The notes beneath the pieces were generated by a model. The model was not told where the DNA came from. It worked only from the letters and a program-made list of their open reading frames with translations, and searched no databases. The translations under genes and the position numbers were made by a program. From assembly GCF_019925205.1 (NCBI RefSeq), contig NC_083565.1, positions 38,530,241-38,594,240 of the forward strand: a stretch of DNA of 64,000 nucleotides, in the 5' to 3' direction. The number at the start of each line of letters is the position of its first letter. Positions within the stretch are counted from its first letter, which is position 1. Source of the stretch: Metopolophium dirhodum. Its lineage: Eukaryota; Arthropoda; Insecta; Hemiptera; Aphididae. Below, one piece after another: positions 62,101 through 64,000 of the stretch.

Positions 62101-63492
62101 AATAATAATTAATAATTAATAAGATAAATGGTAAAAATGTCAGACTTTAACACAAAGGATAATGGGATTTCCGGGTAAATCCTAGGTTTAACCTGTATTT
62201 GTACTTTTAACGTAACATATACATAAAATTAGAAAGAATTTTATTAAAAACAATTATATCTCAAAGTCTTTATGTTGTATATTCTTGGAAATACTTTTAT
62301 ATGATCAAGGACATAACAATTTGGTCTTAAAAAAACGTTTTATAGTAATTATTCATAAGTTTCAGCTTTTAGATCATAATAATATAAAAATAAAAATAAA
62401 TTCCATGTAAAAACGACATAACTACTGTCCGACGCGCATTCTATAATAAAATTCTGGATCATATTTTTTAATCCTGGCTTTGTACTTATCTGGGCCTTTC
62501 CTTAATGTTCATGCAGAACATGATTGTGAACAAGACCAATAATTATAACAATTATCATTATCAAATAAAATCTGTCAAATACATGATTATTATTTATTAT
62601 AACTATTCATTTTAATATAGGTTAATATAAACATAGGTAATTTATAGACTAGCCAATACATCATATAAATATTATAAAATAATGTTAATAATTATTTAAT
62701 TAATTAGTAATACAAATATAAAATAATACAGGATTACATTTAATAATGTCAAAATCGGTCTAACAAAATATTAGTTTAAAAAAATGTATGAATATGTTTA
62801 TACATTGAATTATTCTAAAAATGTCATAAACAAATTGTATTTATTTTTAAATACTTTTTGTATATTACTTAAAAATACCTTTTAATAGATCGGTAGCCAT
62901 ATATTTCCTGTAGATAATATAGATAATCGTCTTGGTAGGTCACATACTAAACTCTATTTTCACTCGGTAGGTTACATACTAAACAAATACCCGGGGTCTC
63001 CAACCACGCGGCCAAGGTTTTAGCATTGGCCCGCAAGCTGATTAATGTTTTGAAAATAATATATTTAATATATTAATTTTATTTAGTTTTCATTGTTTTT
63101 AATTTATTAAATTAATTAAATAAAATTAATTTATATACTAACACTAACTCATAATAGAAAAACTCGTTATAAAATAAAAAAAATTTTATAATTTCTAAAT
63201 AAATCATATTATCTATTCCTATCTATTATTCAATTTCATAACCTATCTACTCTAAAAATGTTGGCCCGCAATGCCAGTGTATCTCAAATTTGGCCTGCCG
63301 TAGAAAAAGGTTAGAGACCTCTAATTTAAGCAACATTATAGAGGCTATAATAAAAAAATAATTTTTTACCCAATTTCTCAAAAGTTCTTTTCTCGAAATC
63401 GCAAATAAATCTGGTCGTAAAATTTTACACTGTTCTATAATTGGTTTCAATAGTATTGGAATATCTTTTATTGGAGCAGCATCCGATATATC
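59180..63492 (-). CDS. Multi-exon gene of unknown function
   Basis: The exon 63492-63370 (TTTTTAG acceptor, TTGG|GTAAAA donor) encodes IPILLKPIIEQCKILRPDLF and AISRKELLRNW in phase 0. It joins in phase to 61017 downward (TTTTGCAG acceptor; NDYFDDTLKSLTPSCNSLIG). A long S/N/E-rich region follows, and then FAELLAAYKLLIGGKLLLCI, YPKCTNSHHYHVLLSKAEIL, GRCLCKDCSEF and an end at LFQQIS-stop (59180). The paired Cys/His (CIYPKC...HHYH; CLCKDC) suggest a metal-binding C-terminal part. Near 60600 the frame changes by one base (KKSKLSEK to CYRGDGRFDPTLSNN) with no intron signal. More exons may lie beyond the window. The family is not recognised. Confidence 0.5.
61515..62444. mobile_element. TIR repeat in the intron of the unknown gene
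   Basis: AGAATGCGCGTTGCCAGTAG near 61517 pairs with the inverse of CTACTGTCCGACGCGCATTCT near 62422-62442. Several TGGTAAATGTCCGAA / GACATTTACCA motifs fill the interior (61911-61941 is a near-perfect palindrome). Confidence 0.6.
62994..63325. mobile_element. hAT-like MITE next to the 63370 exon
   Basis: GGGGTCTCCAACCACG at the left and GGTTAGAGACCTCTA at the right are imperfect inverse ends, and GGCCCGC motifs lie near both. This is like hAT MITEs with GGGGTCTCCAA ends. No duplication is visible. Confidence 0.5.
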
Positions 63493-64000
63493 CTAAAAAC
63501 AATAAGTATTATTAAATCATTTTTGTTGTTATCTATTTTTATTGGCTAGTAGATACTTGTACATACAAACAGAAAAATGATTGACCTAACCATAAAATAA
63601 TCATACTAGGTATATCCTTTTTATTTGTTATTTATGTACGGAAAACTAGTAGTAGTTCATGTTCAGCACTATGAAATACTAAATATTGGAATTATTTTTT
63701 CTTACCCAACTACAAACTAGAAAAAAATTTGCTAAAAAAGGTTTGTTATAGATTATCGGTTACATAATTTACTACATATTAGTGTCCAAGCTCTGCAGCA
63801 TCCTAATACTCGAATAAATAGTTATAAATTATAGACAGTTAAATTATTAGACTTTAAATCTACCTTTGATTTTAATTACCAATTTAACTTAGCCAGAAAT
63901 TGTGATTTGAACCATTCAAATTAACAATCTAATCTGACCAGCCATTCGTCAAAAAACAATGTTTCTCTATGTACAGTTAAAAATATTTTTAAAAAAATAG

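Noticed and set aside
1..64000. CRISPR arrays, tRNA/rRNA genes, bacterial operons, integrated viral genes
   Set aside because: None recognised. Direct repeats found are transposon arms, MITEs or duplications; no viral polymerase, capsid or envelope gene was recognised apart from a short gag-like LTR-element fragment.

Overview
The window is eukaryotic nuclear DNA, strongly AT-rich, with GT-AG introns, short exons, many transposable elements and no operons, tRNAs or rRNAs that I could find. The gene families (kelch-like, THAP9/P-element transposase, MULE-like proteins of a kind I remember as abundant in aphids) and the repeat style point to a hemipteran insect, most likely an aphid. That assignment rests on family recognition, not on a search.

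Layout. 1-6800: AT-rich DNA with a hAT-type MITE (1403-2490), a copy of an interspersed repeat called R1 here, and host-gene exons on the minus strand. 6848-22400: one giant DNA transposon of about 15.6 kb with long inverted terminal arms built of 154-bp tandem repeats (Foldback-like). It carries a seven-exon minus-strand gene that joins a MULE-like transposase to a ubiquitin-specific-protease (USP, C19) domain. The element sits at the splice donor of a host gene whose exons (22405-22519 and 6636-6793, minus) lie on either side. 22400-33350: decayed elements, including a LINE 3' end, an internally deleted Mutator-like/YqaJ gene, an LTR-element remnant, a FLYWCH fragment, a ZMYM1-type hAT remnant and a 319-bp perfect tandem duplication. 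33356-36037: a TIR element with a hAT transposon nested in it.

37008-43322: a three-exon plus-strand gene with a C-terminal SUMO-like domain but no di-glycine end. Its first intron holds a structurally complete P element (31-bp TIRs, 8-bp target duplication, THAP9-like transposase on the minus strand). Its second intron holds a TTAA-flanked hairpin MITE. 47246-50643: a BTB-kelch gene on the minus strand with at least two disabling lesions. 50840-53060: a dead ZBED5/SCND3-type hAT transposase and a THAP fragment. 54770-58900: MITEs, several with clear target duplications. 59180-63492: a minus-strand multi-exon gene of unknown function with one apparent frameshift.

The item most worth following is the transposase-USP fusion inside a Foldback-type element. 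It recalls plant MULEs that carry ULP1-like proteases, but the protease fold is different. The two large transposase genes (MULE-USP and P) are each interrupted only at a long A homopolymer, so they may be intact in the living genome.
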